Shown: positions 27,433 through 36,440, numbered from the stretch's first letter. The stretch is DNA of 63,608 bases from Rhizobium sp. Root483D2 (GCF_001426685.1 NZ_LMFB01000032.1:1-63608); one strand, 5' to 3'. The notes: a model not told the origin generated them from the letters alone. A program made the numbers and translations.

Positions 27433-28307
27433 GATTGCGGGCCTTTTTCCTGGATTGCATAGCGTCCGGTGATCATCGAGCGGATGTTGTTCCAGGTCCC
27501 GGAAAGGACGACCATTGCCACATGGACAATGACGAAGATGACAAGCGCTGACGCTGTGACGAAATGGATGGTGCGCGCGGACTGGCGTCCGCCAAATACA
27601 TCGATCAATGCGGGAAGAGCGGCATCCACCCCAGGTGACATGGTCAGACCCGTCAGGACCATGAGAGGCAGCAGAATAACAATGACCGCCAGATAGGTCA
27701 GTTTCTGAAGTGCATTGTAATGTTTGGCCTCCTCCCCTTCGGGGAAGCGGAGACGAGCATGGTCGAGAACCTCGCGGCCGAGGTGGCGAGGCGAGAGTTC
27801 GTTCACCTTCGGCGCCAGGTCTCGCTTGAAATGTCCGCTCAGAAGGCTGAAGCCAAGATAGAGAATACCATTGATCACAAACAGCCAGGCAAAAAAGAAA
27901 TGCCAGCGACGTCCGGCCGCGAGATCCTGAAACGACGGAACAGTTGCCCAGGACGGGAAAGCGCGCGCAGTCGGCTCCCCATCGACACTGGAAACACCAA
28001 GGACGCCGGTTGTGGGGATCTGAAGCCCTGCGACACGCACGAAGCCGCTTGGCGTACCACCATCGTCGTCGGAGCCGATTGTCAGCACGGCGGGGTCGCC
28101 GTTCGCGCCATAATGACCCCAATAAAGCTCCGGGTGGGCATTGAATATCTGCAGCCCGCTCAAAAGAAGGAAGCTCAGGCAAAGCACATTTAGCCAGTGC
28201 GTAAGCCGGGTCACAATGGAGTGGCGGCGGATGAAGATCGTCCGAGGATATTGAACATTGTCATTGGAAGCGTTTGCGCTCATCTCAACGTCTTTCATCT
28301 GTGGCAT
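27429..28307 (-). CDS. Cytochrome b561-type membrane subunit
   Basis: About 290 residues with four to five membrane helices. Heme-ligand histidines are plausible in IVTRLTHWLNVL near 30, RWHFFFAWLFVINGILYLG, RTIHFVTASALVIFVIVHV. A ~60-residue periplasmic loop between helices one and two holds ELYWGHYGANGDP. It is an electron donor for the molybdopterin enzyme with which it overlaps. The start is uncertain among 28307, 28298 and 28283. The last follows GAAAGACG. Confidence 0.87.
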   Translation of the reverse strand: MPQMKDVEMSANASNDNVQYPRTIFIRRHSIVTRLTHWLNVLCLSFLLLSGLQIFNAHPELYWGHYGANGDPAVLTIGSDDDGGTPSGFVRVAGLQIPTTGVLGVSSVDGEPTARAFPSWATVPSFQDLAAGRRWHFFFAWLFVINGILYLGFSLLSGHFKRDLAPKVNELSPRHLGREVLDHARLRFPEGEEAKHYNALQKLTYLAVIVILLPLMVLTGLTMSPGVDAALPALIDVFGGRQSARTIHFVTASALVIFVIVHVAMVVLSGTWNNIRSMITGRYAIQEKGPQS

Positions 28308-28341
28308 TTTACGGCTGAAGATCAAGCAGCGTCGATCTATG

Positions 28342-28383
28342 GTCACTGGCCGAAGCAGTAAGGCGGCTGCTCCGGCCAGTGAC
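28342..28383. terminator. Strong hairpin between the exported DUF gene and cytochrome b
   Basis: GTCACTGGCC (28342-28351) pairs perfectly with GGCCAGTGAC (28374-28383), with additional inner AGCAG/CTGCT pairing. It sits just past the stop of the upstream gene and ahead of the cytochrome start. There is no clear poly-U, so it could be a terminator, a processing site or an attenuator. Confidence 0.5.
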
Positions 28384-28393
28384 GGCGTGGTCT

Positions 28394-29020
28394 TCACATG
28401 GGAGGAACCACGCCGTTCTTGCCGACGACAACCTGGTGGGCGATCGGGCCTGCTGCAGCCTTTTCGGCGGTGATGAAGACAACGGCGCCGGGAACGAGAT
28501 CATCCTTGGTGGCTCCAGCGATGGTCACGACAGGTGTCCCATCCGGAATGGCGATCTTCTTTTCCTTGCCATGATAGGTCACGGTGACAGTCCGGCCATC
28601 AAGGCCCTTAACTGCATCCGCGACCGTCGCATTGGTCATGCTGCTGTCGGGCTTCAGATCCCAACCGTAGCTACCCTCGCCGGTGCCTTTCATTGCCGGC
28701 GGGAAAATGAGGACCTCAAGCGCACCATTTCCGCCGTCGGCCTTTGGCATGGATGCGATACCTACGAAATCGCCCGGCTTGATGTCGCTGACCTTGGCAT
28801 TCGCGACGCCTGCCACCTTCCAGTCGTCGGCAAGCGCGACATCGATTGTCTCGCCTTCGCGGGTTTTCACTTTGAGCGTTGAACCCCGGTAGTCGACGAT
28901 GCTGCCGCGGACATGGATCGGCGCGGCTTTCTTATCTTCGGCAGATGCGTGCGTCGAAAGGATTGCTACAGAAAGGATGCTGGTAAGCCCGAGGGCCAAA
29001 GCTGGGAAAACTTTATTCAC
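28394..29020 (-). CDS. Exported protein of unknown function
   Basis: 208 residues with a signal peptide (LALGLTSILSVAILSTHASA). The mature part is beta-rich, with two similar segments: IHVRGSIVDYRGSTLKVKTR plus EGETIDVALADD, and later DGRTVTVTYHGKEKKIAIPD with TPVVTI and VPGAVVFITA. This suggests tandem OB-like or DUF5666-like barrels. GTG 29020 follows AGGAAGATAAAA. An operator identical in pattern to the one before the neighbouring TetR gene lies immediately upstream, so it is almost certainly that regulator's target. The role is unknown, perhaps a partner of the Mo/cytochrome pair downstream. Confidence 0.75.
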   Translation of the reverse strand: MNKVFPALALGLTSILSVAILSTHASAEDKKAAPIHVRGSIVDYRGSTLKVKTREGETIDVALADDWKVAGVANAKVSDIKPGDFVGIASMPKADGGNGALEVLIFPPAMKGTGEGSYGWDLKPDSSMTNATVADAVKGLDGRTVTVTYHGKEKKIAIPDGTPVVTIAGATKDDLVPGAVVFITAEKAAAGPIAHQVVVGKNGVVPPM

Positions 29021-29029
29021 TTTTATCTT

Positions 29030-29044
29030 CCTACTAGTTGGTAG
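29030..29044. promoter_or_regulatory. TetR operator copy 1
   Basis: CCTACTAGTTGGTAG lies 10 bases before the GTG start of the exported protein. It differs at two central positions from the second copy at 29688-29702 read on the other strand. The inverted CTAC...GTAG arms are typical of TetR operators. A protein bound here would cover the region next to the Shine-Dalgarno. Confidence 0.7.
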
Positions 29045-29087
29045 TTTTGTTGGACGCGATTTACCTGAGCAGCCTAGCCACGCAGGA

Positions 29088-29678
29088 TTAGTGAGAGACA
29101 GTCGGTGTAAGGCGGTCAAGGGCCGGTGCAAGTATTGTCGAAAACACCTCCGGTTTCCCGTAGGCTCTTGCCGAAAGCATCGCCCCGTACACCGTCGCTA
29201 GAAAAGCTTCGGCTTCAACATGCGGTTCGCTCGTGAGATTGAGCGCCCCATTTTTTCCTCCACGCTCCATAACCGTCGTCAGCCACGATGAAATGAAGCG
29301 AAAGAAATTCGTCACCTCGGTTGCGACTTCCGGCGGAAGGGATGGCAGTTCACTGGCAAGCAAAGCACACACACAATAGGGCCTGCTGGCATCCCCGATG
29401 CATTTGGCCCAGTGGTTTGCATAGACTTTAAGGACGTCCAATGCGTCTGGAACATTCTGTTCGAGAGTGACAACACTCGCCTGCCCGTCTTCCCGGTAAC
29501 GCTTGACCAGCTCACGCACCAGATCGACCTTGCTGGGGAAGTGGTGGTGGATGCTGGCCTTGCGTATGCCGACCACTTCCGAGATATCTGCATAGCTGAA
29601 CCCGTTGTAACCCCCACTCATGATGAGGTTGCGCGCAGAGGCTAGGATTTCGTCGGAAGTGTTCGGAAGATTGCTCAT
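29088..29678 (-). CDS. TetR/AcrR-family regulator
   Basis: 196 residues. The N-terminal TetR helix-turn-helix is GGYNGFSYADISEVVGIRKA then SIHHHFPSKVDLV (residues ~22-55), followed by a helical ligand domain with YCVCALLASELPSLPPEV. Two copies of one palindrome, before this gene and before the exported protein downstream, indicate autoregulation plus control of that gene and perhaps of the Mo/cytochrome genes beyond. The cysteines in the sensor domain (CIGDASRPYCVCA) could make it redox-responsive, which is speculation. Confidence 0.9.
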   Translation of the reverse strand: MSNLPNTSDEILASARNLIMSGGYNGFSYADISEVVGIRKASIHHHFPSKVDLVRELVKRYREDGQASVVTLEQNVPDALDVLKVYANHWAKCIGDASRPYCVCALLASELPSLPPEVATEVTNFFRFISSWLTTVMERGGKNGALNLTSEPHVEAEAFLATVYGAMLSARAYGKPEVFSTILAPALDRLTPTVSH

Positions 29679-29687
29679 GGAATCTGT

Positions 29688-29702
29688 CTACCTTCTAGTA
29701 GG
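29688..29702. promoter_or_regulatory. TetR operator copy 2
   Basis: CTACCTTCTAGTAGG lies 10 bases ahead of the TetR start. Its reverse complement fits CCTACTAGWWGGTAG together with copy 1. It is the likely autoregulatory site. Confidence 0.7.
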
Positions 29703-29735
29703 CAGATCGTCAATAGCAAAAAGCTCGTTTTGCTT

Positions 29736-30563
29736 CTAGCCGTCTGTGGAGACTGTAAGAGCTTTCCACGATGCGAGTTCCTGCTGCAAACGCTCGATCC
29801 GCGCCGTCACGTGGCTGAGGGCATCGCTGCCGAGAAGGAGCTGCGGCGGAGGATTGTCCAACCCGATGAGAATAAGCACAGCAGCGGCCAGTTTTTGGGG
29901 ATCACCGAGCTGCTTGCCGCTTACGGCCTGACGTGCCTCGCGGATCGGATCGAACAGGCTGTCGTAATCCGCAATCGACCTGTCTGTGCGGACCATCGAA
30001 CGCCCAGCCCAGTCTGTCCGGAACGAGCCAGGGCAAAGCGTTGTCACGTGAACTCCAAACGGCGCCATTTCCGAGCGCATGACCTCGGAAATGCCCTGAA
30101 GCGCAAACTTGCTGCCGCAGTAATAGCCGATGCCGGGCATGGTGATCATACCGCCCATCGACGTGACGTTCACGATAAAGCCACGGCGGCGCTCACGGAA
30201 CCTCGGAAGAAATGCCTTGGCCACAGCGACGGCGCCGAACACGTTCACGTCAAACTGACGTCGCATCTCTTCAAGTGGCGATTCCTCAAGCACGCCCTCG
30301 TGACCGTATCCTGCATTGTTGATCAGCACGTCAACTGGCCCGTGTTCGTCCTCCGCTTCCTGGACGACGTCAGGGATGCGGTCGAAATCGGTTACGTCGC
30401 AAAGGACCGGGCGCAGTTCCGGGAGGGTCTTTACCAGCGCGTCGCGCGAGCCTTCGGAGCGGACGGTCCCGATGACGGTGTGACCGGCTTCCATTGCGGC
30501 GGTGGCGATCGCCAATCCAAAGCCCGAGTTCGCCCCTGTTATGAAAAACGTTTTGCTCGACAT
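29736..30563 (-). CDS. SDR-family oxidoreductase
   Basis: 275 residues. Cofactor motif TGANSGFG, NNAGYGHEG near 85, and YYCGSK with the catalytic Tyr and Lys near 155. The extended C-terminus (~280 total) is typical of 'oxidoreductase' SDRs acting on bulky substrates. The start at 30563 follows AAGGAG. It is divergent from the AraC-type regulator at 30643, its likely controller. Confidence 0.9.
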   Translation of the reverse strand: MSSKTFFITGANSGFGLAIATAAMEAGHTVIGTVRSEGSRDALVKTLPELRPVLCDVTDFDRIPDVVQEAEDEHGPVDVLINNAGYGHEGVLEESPLEEMRRQFDVNVFGAVAVAKAFLPRFRERRRGFIVNVTSMGGMITMPGIGYYCGSKFALQGISEVMRSEMAPFGVHVTTLCPGSFRTDWAGRSMVRTDRSIADYDSLFDPIREARQAVSGKQLGDPQKLAAAVLILIGLDNPPPQLLLGSDALSHVTARIERLQQELASWKALTVSTDG

Positions 30564-30642
30564 TTCTGAAACTCCTTGATTAACCATGGATGACAGATAA
30601 TCTGAAGGCGACCTGGACTCGATTGCGGATTTTCTGAATGTT

Positions 30643-31566
30643 TTGCCTAATTCTATGATTATTAAGGAACAGTCCGTCACCCATGACCGGCTCGTCGTCG
30701 TGGCCGGACAACTGGCCCCTCGCCTCGGCCACAATCAGACTGCGATCAGCTGTGTCCGTATCCTGCGCACTGAAGCGGTACTTGATGACGTTCCGGTTCT
30801 CTATAGGCCGGGGGCAGTGTTCGTTTTGCAGGGGAGCAAGCAAGGCATCCTGGAAGGCGAAGTCTACCTCTATGACGAGGACCATTATCTCGCTGTTTCG
30901 GTACCCGTTCCATTCCGGATGACTTCGAAGGCAAGTCAACAACGGCCATTGCTTGCCGTCTATCTGGAGTTCGATATGCAGATGGCGGCCGAGATTGCTC
31001 TGCAGGTGGAAGAACTCGCAGGTCCCTCAGACGCCAAACCGCGAGGGCTGCTCTCAAGCAGAATGGATCGCGATATCGAAGACGTCCTGCTTCGACTGCT
31101 GACTGTGCTCGTCAACCCGGTCGATGTCGCCGTGCTCGGGAGCTCCATCCTGCGTGAATTGCATTACCGCGTAATGTCTGGCTCGCAAGGTGGTGCCATC
31201 ATCGCGGCCCTTCAGCGAAAAGGGACGTCCGGAAAACTGCTTAAGAGCGTGGCATGGCTGCGGGAGAACTACAGCAGTGAAATCGCCGTCGCGGATCTTG
31301 CGAGAGACGTGGGTATGAGCGTCCCTTCCTATCACGTCCATTTCAAAAACCTGACCGGCTCAAGTCCGATGCAATATGTAAAGGCGATGCGGCTCCATGA
31401 GGCGCGACTTATGATCGCTCGCCGGAGCGGGACCATTGCAGACGTAGCTGCGTCGGTCGGTTACGTCAGCTCTGCCCAATTCAGCCGCGATTTTAGAAGG
31501 CATTTTGGACGCACGGCGTCGGAAGAGGCGAAGTGGGTCCACCATCATCTTGGTGAGCAGGGCTAA
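30643..31566 (+). CDS. AraC-family regulator (AraC_N type)
   Basis: About 307 residues. The N-terminal AraC_N-like sensor is residues 1-180 (VLYRPGAVFVLQGSKQGIL near 50). Two C-terminal helix-turn-helix units are seen in EIAVADLARDVGMSVPSYHV and IADVAASVGYVSSAQFSRDF. TTG 30643 or ATG 30655 could start it, and neither has a good ribosome binding site. It sits head to head with the SDR at 29736-30563, an arrangement common for AraC_N proteins controlling one reductase. Confidence 0.88.
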   Translation: MPNSMIIKEQSVTHDRLVVVAGQLAPRLGHNQTAISCVRILRTEAVLDDVPVLYRPGAVFVLQGSKQGILEGEVYLYDEDHYLAVSVPVPFRMTSKASQQRPLLAVYLEFDMQMAAEIALQVEELAGPSDAKPRGLLSSRMDRDIEDVLLRLLTVLVNPVDVAVLGSSILRELHYRVMSGSQGGAIIAALQRKGTSGKLLKSVAWLRENYSSEIAVADLARDVGMSVPSYHVHFKNLTGSSPMQYVKAMRLHEARLMIARRSGTIADVAASVGYVSSAQFSRDFRRHFGRTASEEAKWVHHHLGEQG

Positions 31567-31615
31567 CCGATGCTCTAGCACACTCCCGCAAACCAGTCGT
31601 CAGATGCTCAGCATG

Positions 31616-32305
31616 TCACTGCAAAGCAGCTCGAAGGGCGGCTTCACAGTGAACCAGGGTCGTATCGAAGACGGGGACGCCGACATTATCCTGATCCAAC
31701 AGCATCCCTGCCTCGGTACAACCAAGGATCAGGCAATCACTGCCTTGATCAATCAGTCGCTGCGCAATCCGTTCATACGTCAAGCGACTTTCCTCACGCA
31801 CCACATCGCGACACAACTCGTCATAGATAATGCGGTGGGTTTCCACTCGATCATCGGCGTCAGGAATTATTGGTGACAGTCCTCGGTCGGTCAGGCGATC
31901 GGTGTAGAAATTCTGTTCCATCGTGAAAGCGGTTGCCATCAGCCCCGGCCTACGGAATCCGCTGTCCAGGATCGCTGTCGCCGTTGCATCTGCGATGTGA
32001 ACGAATGGGATCGACACCCCGCCCAGGATCTTGTCCGCCACCTTGTGCATGGTATTCGTCGCCATGATCAGCAAGTCGGCACCTCCGCGCTCCAGAGCAA
32101 TGGCTTTTTCGTTGAGGATGTCTGCCGCCGCGTCCCAATCAGACGATGTCTGTAATTTCTCGATCTCATCGAAGTCGACAGACCTGATCAGAAGCTCAGG
32201 AGAATGAAGTCCGCCCAGGCTCTCGCGGGTAAGCCTGCAGAGTTCCCGATAATAAATCTGGGTCGAGGCTGCGGACATGCCGCCAAGTATACCGATTGTC
32301 TTCAA
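31616..32305 (-). CDS. Aspartate/glutamate racemase family protein
   Basis: 229 residues of the Asp/Glu/hydantoin racemase fold. The opening is IGILGGMSAASTQIYYREL, the first active-site loop ADLLIMATNTMHKVAD near 83, and the second CLILGCTEAGML near 195. The first loop has Ala-Thr where many racemases have a Cys. As I recall, E. coli YgeA also pairs a Thr with the second Cys, and that enzyme is L-Asp/L-Glu specific. It begins with TTG 32305 after GGAGAAAG. It is convergent with the AraC gene. Confidence 0.87.
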   Translation of the reverse strand: MKTIGILGGMSAASTQIYYRELCRLTRESLGGLHSPELLIRSVDFDEIEKLQTSSDWDAAADILNEKAIALERGGADLLIMATNTMHKVADKILGGVSIPFVHIADATATAILDSGFRRPGLMATAFTMEQNFYTDRLTDRGLSPIIPDADDRVETHRIIYDELCRDVVREESRLTYERIAQRLIDQGSDCLILGCTEAGMLLDQDNVGVPVFDTTLVHCEAALRAALQ

Positions 32306-32372
32306 ATGCTTTCTCCATATTCACATGTTTCTATTCTCTTGCGGCCAGGCCAGTCGAACCAACACCATGTCA

Positions 32373-33356
32373 TCAGGAAAACCCGACGACAGAGTGGGGA
32401 ATGTAGTTGATCTCAAGAACTTGTATTTCAGCGTCGGTGAGCCTGATGGAAAGCGAGGCGACAGCGTCGTCCAAGTGCTGCAACCTGGTTGCGCCGATGA
32501 TGGGTGCGGTGATCTCGGATTTAGACAGAACCCATGCCAGCGCAATCTGTGCTCTGGGCACTTCCCTCTCCTGCGCAATCCTGGCAACCGCCTCTGCCAC
32601 GCGTCTGTCGGCGTCCTCGGTGGTTCGGGTGTAAAGGCCCTTTCCGATCTCGTCGGTTTCGGAGCGATCGCTTTGCGCGCTCCAATCGCGGGTCAGACGG
32701 CCACGTGCGAGCGGGCTCCACGGGATAACGCCAATACCCTCGGCTTTGCAAAGCGGGAGCATCTCTCTCTCCTCTTCACGATACAACAGGTTCAGGTGGT
32801 TCTGCATGGAGACGAACCGAGACCATCCGTTCGCCTGCGAGACAGCGAGCATTTTCGAGAACTGCCACGCGTACATCGACGACGCGCCGATGTAGCGGGC
32901 TTTGCCCGCCTTGACGACGTCATGCAGCGCTTCCAGAGTCTCCTCGATAGGTGTCTGATGGTCGAACCGATGGATTTGATAGAGATCGACATAGTCAGTC
33001 CCCAAACGTTTTAGGCTGGCATCGATCTCGGAAAGAATGGCTTTTCGCGACAGACCGGCCCCATTTGGTCCGGGCTTCATCCGACCATTGACCTTTGTGG
33101 CGATGACCACATCGTCTCTCGTCGAGTACTCTCTTACAGCGCGGCCGAGGATTTCTTCGCTCGTTCCGTCCGAGTAGACGTTGGCAGTATCGAAGAAGTT
33201 GATCCCCAATTCGATCGCTTTGCGGATAAAGGGGCGGCTTTGTTCTTCCGCTAGCGTCCAGGGGTGGCTTCCGCGATCGGGCTCGCCATAGCTCATGCAA
33301 CCGAGGCAGAGCCGGGAAACCTCGAGGCCGGTATTTCCAAGGCGTGTATATTCCAT
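32373..33356 (-). CDS. Aldo/keto reductase
   Basis: 327 residues. The AKR tetrad is visible: Asp and Tyr in FDTANVYSDG near 47, Lys in VVIATKVNG near 85, His in DLYQIHRFD near 125. The NADPH-contact tail is APIIGATRLQHLDDA. SYGEP near the N-terminus is typical of the YajO/Tas-like branch. The start at 33356 follows TTGGAG. It is transcribed with the SDR upstream (67-base gap), so the two may be carbonyl-detoxifying partners. Confidence 0.9.
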   Translation of the reverse strand: MEYTRLGNTGLEVSRLCLGCMSYGEPDRGSHPWTLAEEQSRPFIRKAIELGINFFDTANVYSDGTSEEILGRAVREYSTRDDVVIATKVNGRMKPGPNGAGLSRKAILSEIDASLKRLGTDYVDLYQIHRFDHQTPIEETLEALHDVVKAGKARYIGASSMYAWQFSKMLAVSQANGWSRFVSMQNHLNLLYREEEREMLPLCKAEGIGVIPWSPLARGRLTRDWSAQSDRSETDEIGKGLYTRTTEDADRRVAEAVARIAQEREVPRAQIALAWVLSKSEITAPIIGATRLQHLDDAVASLSIRLTDAEIQVLEINYIPHSVVGFS

Positions 33357-33422
33357 GTCTATCTCCAATTTCCGCAGCGAGAACCTGCCTAGTCGATCGG
33401 CAGTTCCCGCCTTGCTTAATGT

Positions 33423-34178
33423 TCAAGCGCTTATGCCGCCATCGACGAGGATGCCCGAGCCGGTGATGTAGCCAGCGCCCGGGCCTGCAAGGAATGCGAC
33501 GGCCTCTGCGACCTCTCGGGTCCGACCGTATCGGGCAATAGACAGGCTCGGCAAGATCGCAGGTGCCAGAGCGCCATCGGCAGGGTTCATATCGGTGTCG
33601 ATCGGGCCAGGCCGGACCAGGTTGACTGTAATTTCCCGGGGACCCAGTTCGCGCGCTAGACCACGTGTAAAACTTTCCAGAGCGGACTTGGTCGCTGCAT
33701 AGACAGCAATTCCCGCGAAAGGCACTGCCAGTCCCGCATTGCTGCCAGTATTGATGATGCGGCCTCCGTCCGGGATGTGCTTCAGCGCTGCCTGTGTGAT
33801 CAGAAAGACGCCTCGCACATTAACGTTCAGTTGAAGATCTATCTCGTCCAGTGGCTGTGTGGAGAAATCACCGGCAAACAGGACGCCGGCATTGTTGACC
33901 AGGATGTCGAGGCCGCCGAGGTCAGCGACCGTCCGCTCAACCGCAGCTTTAGCAGCGTCTGGGCTCGCGGCATCAGCTTGAATGGCAATGGCTTTGCGGC
34001 CCATCACTCGGATCTCCGCAGCGATAGCTTCGGCTTTCTCGGCCGACTTTTCATAGGTGATCGCAACGTCGGCACCATCTTCGGCCAGTTTTAAAGCGAT
34101 GGCTGCACCGATACCGCGTGCCGCACCGGTCACAAGAGCTCGCCTTCCCGCAAGCGGAGGAGTGGGAATGTTGTTCAT
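33423..34178 (-). CDS. SDR-family oxidoreductase (FabG-like)
   Basis: 251 residues. TGAARGIGAAIAL at the N-terminus, NNAGVLFAG near 95, catalytic YAATK near 160, and the usual C-terminal GAGYITGSGILVDGGIS. It is close to 3-oxoacyl reductase-like SDRs, but such enzymes act on many ketones. It has the same orientation as the aldo/keto reductase. Confidence 0.9.
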   Translation of the reverse strand: MNNIPTPPLAGRRALVTGAARGIGAAIALKLAEDGADVAITYEKSAEKAEAIAAEIRVMGRKAIAIQADAASPDAAKAAVERTVADLGGLDILVNNAGVLFAGDFSTQPLDEIDLQLNVNVRGVFLITQAALKHIPDGGRIINTGSNAGLAVPFAGIAVYAATKSALESFTRGLARELGPREITVNLVRPGPIDTDMNPADGALAPAILPSLSIARYGRTREVAEAVAFLAGPGAGYITGSGILVDGGISA

Positions 34179-34299
34179 GGAATTTTACCTCAAAATGTTG
34201 CATGTCGATCGGCCGAGAAATGGATTATCCGAGGGTGGCCGACTGGGAGTGGGAATGGTCAAACCTTTAAAGGAAGAGCCGATGGCTCAACGTTCGCAC

Positions 34300-35730
34300 T
34301 CATCGGTGAACTTCTTTGTCCGATGGCAGACCAGCGGAAAGCCAACCTGCAATGAGGAGACAAATACCAATCGCGACGGCTGCGATGCTGTAGGCATGGC
34401 CGATGGATCTCTCATCGGATGCTGGACCCAGGATTGAGAAAAACAATCCGCCGATAAGCGCCGTTGCCAAAGCGCCGCCTATCTGAAGCATAGAATTGAT
34501 CAGGCCTGAGGCCAAACCTGACCGCGCCGGGTCAACCCGCTGAACGACAGTCTTCACCAGGTTTGGGAGCGCAATTCCCTGACCGGCGCCAACAAAGAAC
34601 AGGGCAACGAATAGGAACTGTGGTGCCCCGAAAGAGATCAGGGCCGCGGTCCCGAACAATCCAGCTGCTTCCAGGGTCATGCCTGCGGCGGCAGAATATC
34701 TCCCGAAGACGCGCAGGATGCTCCCGCTCGCGAATGGTCCCAAAACGAACCCGAGGGCCGCGGGAAGGATTGCAACTCCAGCCTCGAAAGGCGTGCGGCC
34801 CAGGCCGCCCTGTTGGTAGACCGAAAATGTCAGCCAGAAAGCCGCAAAGGCGTAGAAAAACAAGGATGAGAGCAGCCCGCGCGTCAGTCCAGGGACCTGG
34901 AGCATGCGCGGTTCGACAATCGGATCTCCCCCCACGGCCCCTACCCTTAGCTCGTAACGCCAAAACAGCAGAAGAAGTGGCAGGGAAGCCGATAGCATCA
35001 AGATCGACCAGATCGGCCACCCTTGTTCACGGCCCTCAATGAGCGGCGAGATCAGCGCAAACAACGCAACTGCGAGCAGCGTCGCTCCACCCATATCCAG
35101 CTTCCTTGCATGCTCCGATCGGGTCTCGCGCAACATGACCAGCGCGGCCGGCGCGGCTATTGCGATCACGGGGAGGTTGATAAGGAAAATGGCTCTCCAT
35201 CCGAGGCCAAAGACATTCAGTGCAATCAGCGCCCCACCAAGAAACAGGCCAGCCATTGATGCCACCCCAAATGTCAGGGCATAAAAGCTGAGTGCCTTCG
35301 ACTTTTCGTGTTCGGGAAATATCGCATTGATTGACGCCAAAGCTTGCGGCGCCATGATTGCTGCGGCAAATCCCTGGAGAATACGACCGGTGATCAAGAC
35401 CGAGGGGGACCAGGCGAAGCCGCACAAGGCAGATGCGGCGGCGAATGCGACCATTCCAGCCAGAAAGACGTTTCGCCGACCGTATAGGTCGCCAAGCCTA
35501 CCACCGGTGATCAGCATGACTGCGTAGGTGGTGGCATATCCTGAAATAATCAGCTGCATCGTTGAGGCGGAGGCCTGAAAGTCCTCCCGAATCGAGGGCA
35601 GCGCCACATTGACGATAAAGAAATCCAGCGGGGGAAGAAAAGCCCCGGTCAACAAGATGGCCAGCGCCGTCCACCTGCGCGGATCAAGACTGTCCTTGGC
35701 GTCATGGGATTGTATCAACTTTCTCTCCAT
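34300..35730 (-). CDS. MFS drug exporter, DHA2 (14-helix) family
   Basis: 476 residues with about 14 membrane helices. The DHA2 signature is in FIVNVALPSIREDF near 40. Motif A-like GGRLGDLYGRRNVFLAG is near 80 and motif C-like ITGRILQGFAAAIMAP near 110. It is a proton-driven efflux pump of the EmrB/QacA type. ATG 35730 is chosen because the longer frame (to 35898) would run into the TetR gene. A repeat shared with the TetR promoter lies at 35777, so expression should follow that repressor. Confidence 0.88.
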   Translation of the reverse strand: MERKLIQSHDAKDSLDPRRWTALAILLTGAFLPPLDFFIVNVALPSIREDFQASASTMQLIISGYATTYAVMLITGGRLGDLYGRRNVFLAGMVAFAAASALCGFAWSPSVLITGRILQGFAAAIMAPQALASINAIFPEHEKSKALSFYALTFGVASMAGLFLGGALIALNVFGLGWRAIFLINLPVIAIAAPAALVMLRETRSEHARKLDMGGATLLAVALFALISPLIEGREQGWPIWSILMLSASLPLLLLFWRYELRVGAVGGDPIVEPRMLQVPGLTRGLLSSLFFYAFAAFWLTFSVYQQGGLGRTPFEAGVAILPAALGFVLGPFASGSILRVFGRYSAAAGMTLEAAGLFGTAALISFGAPQFLFVALFFVGAGQGIALPNLVKTVVQRVDPARSGLASGLINSMLQIGGALATALIGGLFFSILGPASDERSIGHAYSIAAVAIGICLLIAGWLSAGLPSDKEVHR

Positions 35731-35776
35731 ATCGAGAAGCGAAACCGCGTAAGCGGGCAGCAAATTGCGCAATTTC

Positions 35777-35792
35777 GGAACTGAATGGTTTC
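35777..35792. promoter_or_regulatory. TetR operator candidate ahead of the MFS gene
   Basis: GGAACTGAATGGTTTC has the same GGAAC-N6-GTTTC-type layout as the site at 36425-36440, and both are followed by TA. It lies 47 bases before the exporter start. Two copies at the two expected promoters make a shared operator likely. Confidence 0.6.
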
Positions 35793-35801
35793 TAATTGAA
35801 G

Positions 35802-36413
35802 TCAGTCGAGCGGCTTCAGCGCGAAGTCGACCATCGCCCTGGTGTCGTCGCGATCCGCTCCAGTTTTCCCTAAAACTCTCATTCCTTGGATCTGACACAC
35901 GAGGAACCTCGCAAGAGCTCGCTCGTCCAGCCCAGGATCAATCTCACCAAGGGCTTGAGCTCTTATGATGGCAGCCGCATAAAGATCCTGCAGTCGCCGA
36001 AACAGTCGTGCAATTCGAGCGGAGACCTCGTCGTCCGTGGGAAGCATTTCGACGGCCGACAATACGACAAAGCAACCGCGCAGGCCCTCTTTGCCTGAGG
36101 ACTCGTCAACCTGCCGCGAAAAGGCTTCTCGAATTGCGGCTTTTGGCGACGGGTTGGCATGCAGGATTTCGCCAAGCTTACGAATGGCGTCTTCGATATA
36201 GACATCAAGCGCGCGGAGATAGACGCCCCGCTTGTCCACGAACGCCTTGTAAAAGCTACCTCTCGATAGCTCCATGCCTTCGAGCAGGTCGGGCAAAGAC
36301 GCATCGTGATATCCACGGTCCCAGAACACGCCCATCGCCTTGCGAACTGCGACGTCGAGTTCGAATTCGCGAGGGCGTCCAACGGACGGGGATATCTGAC
36401 TGCGTCTAACCAT
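35802..36413 (-). CDS. TetR/AcrR-family regulator
   Basis: 203 residues. The HTH is in YHDASLPDLLEGMELSRGSF then YKAFVDKRGVYLRAL (residues ~35-65), with a helical C-terminal domain containing GLRGCFVVLSAVEML. This looks like the TetR_C subgroup often beside efflux pumps and oxidoreductases. It precedes the MFS exporter on the same strand, and both have the same candidate operator, so it is likely a local efflux repressor released by the pump substrate. Confidence 0.9.
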   Translation of the reverse strand: MVRRSQISPSVGRPREFELDVAVRKAMGVFWDRGYHDASLPDLLEGMELSRGSFYKAFVDKRGVYLRALDVYIEDAIRKLGEILHANPSPKAAIREAFSRQVDESSGKEGLRGCFVVLSAVEMLPTDDEVSARIARLFRRLQDLYAAAIIRAQALGEIDPGLDERALARFLVCQIQGMRVLGKTGADRDDTRAMVDFALKPLD

Positions 36414-36424
36414 GTAGATAATAT

Positions 36425-36440
36425 GGAACCAATCGGTTTC
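36425..36440. promoter_or_regulatory. TetR operator candidate ahead of its own gene
   Basis: GGAACCAATCGGTTTC is an inverted repeat (GGAACC-N4-GGTTTC, one mismatch) 12 bases before the TetR start. It matches the copy at 35777. Confidence 0.62.

Noticed and set aside
26656..28182. A 508-codon reading for the molybdopterin enzyme
   Set aside because: Its first 250 codons are antisense-like in composition and overlap the cytochrome b gene entirely. The Tat signal at 27432 marks the true start.
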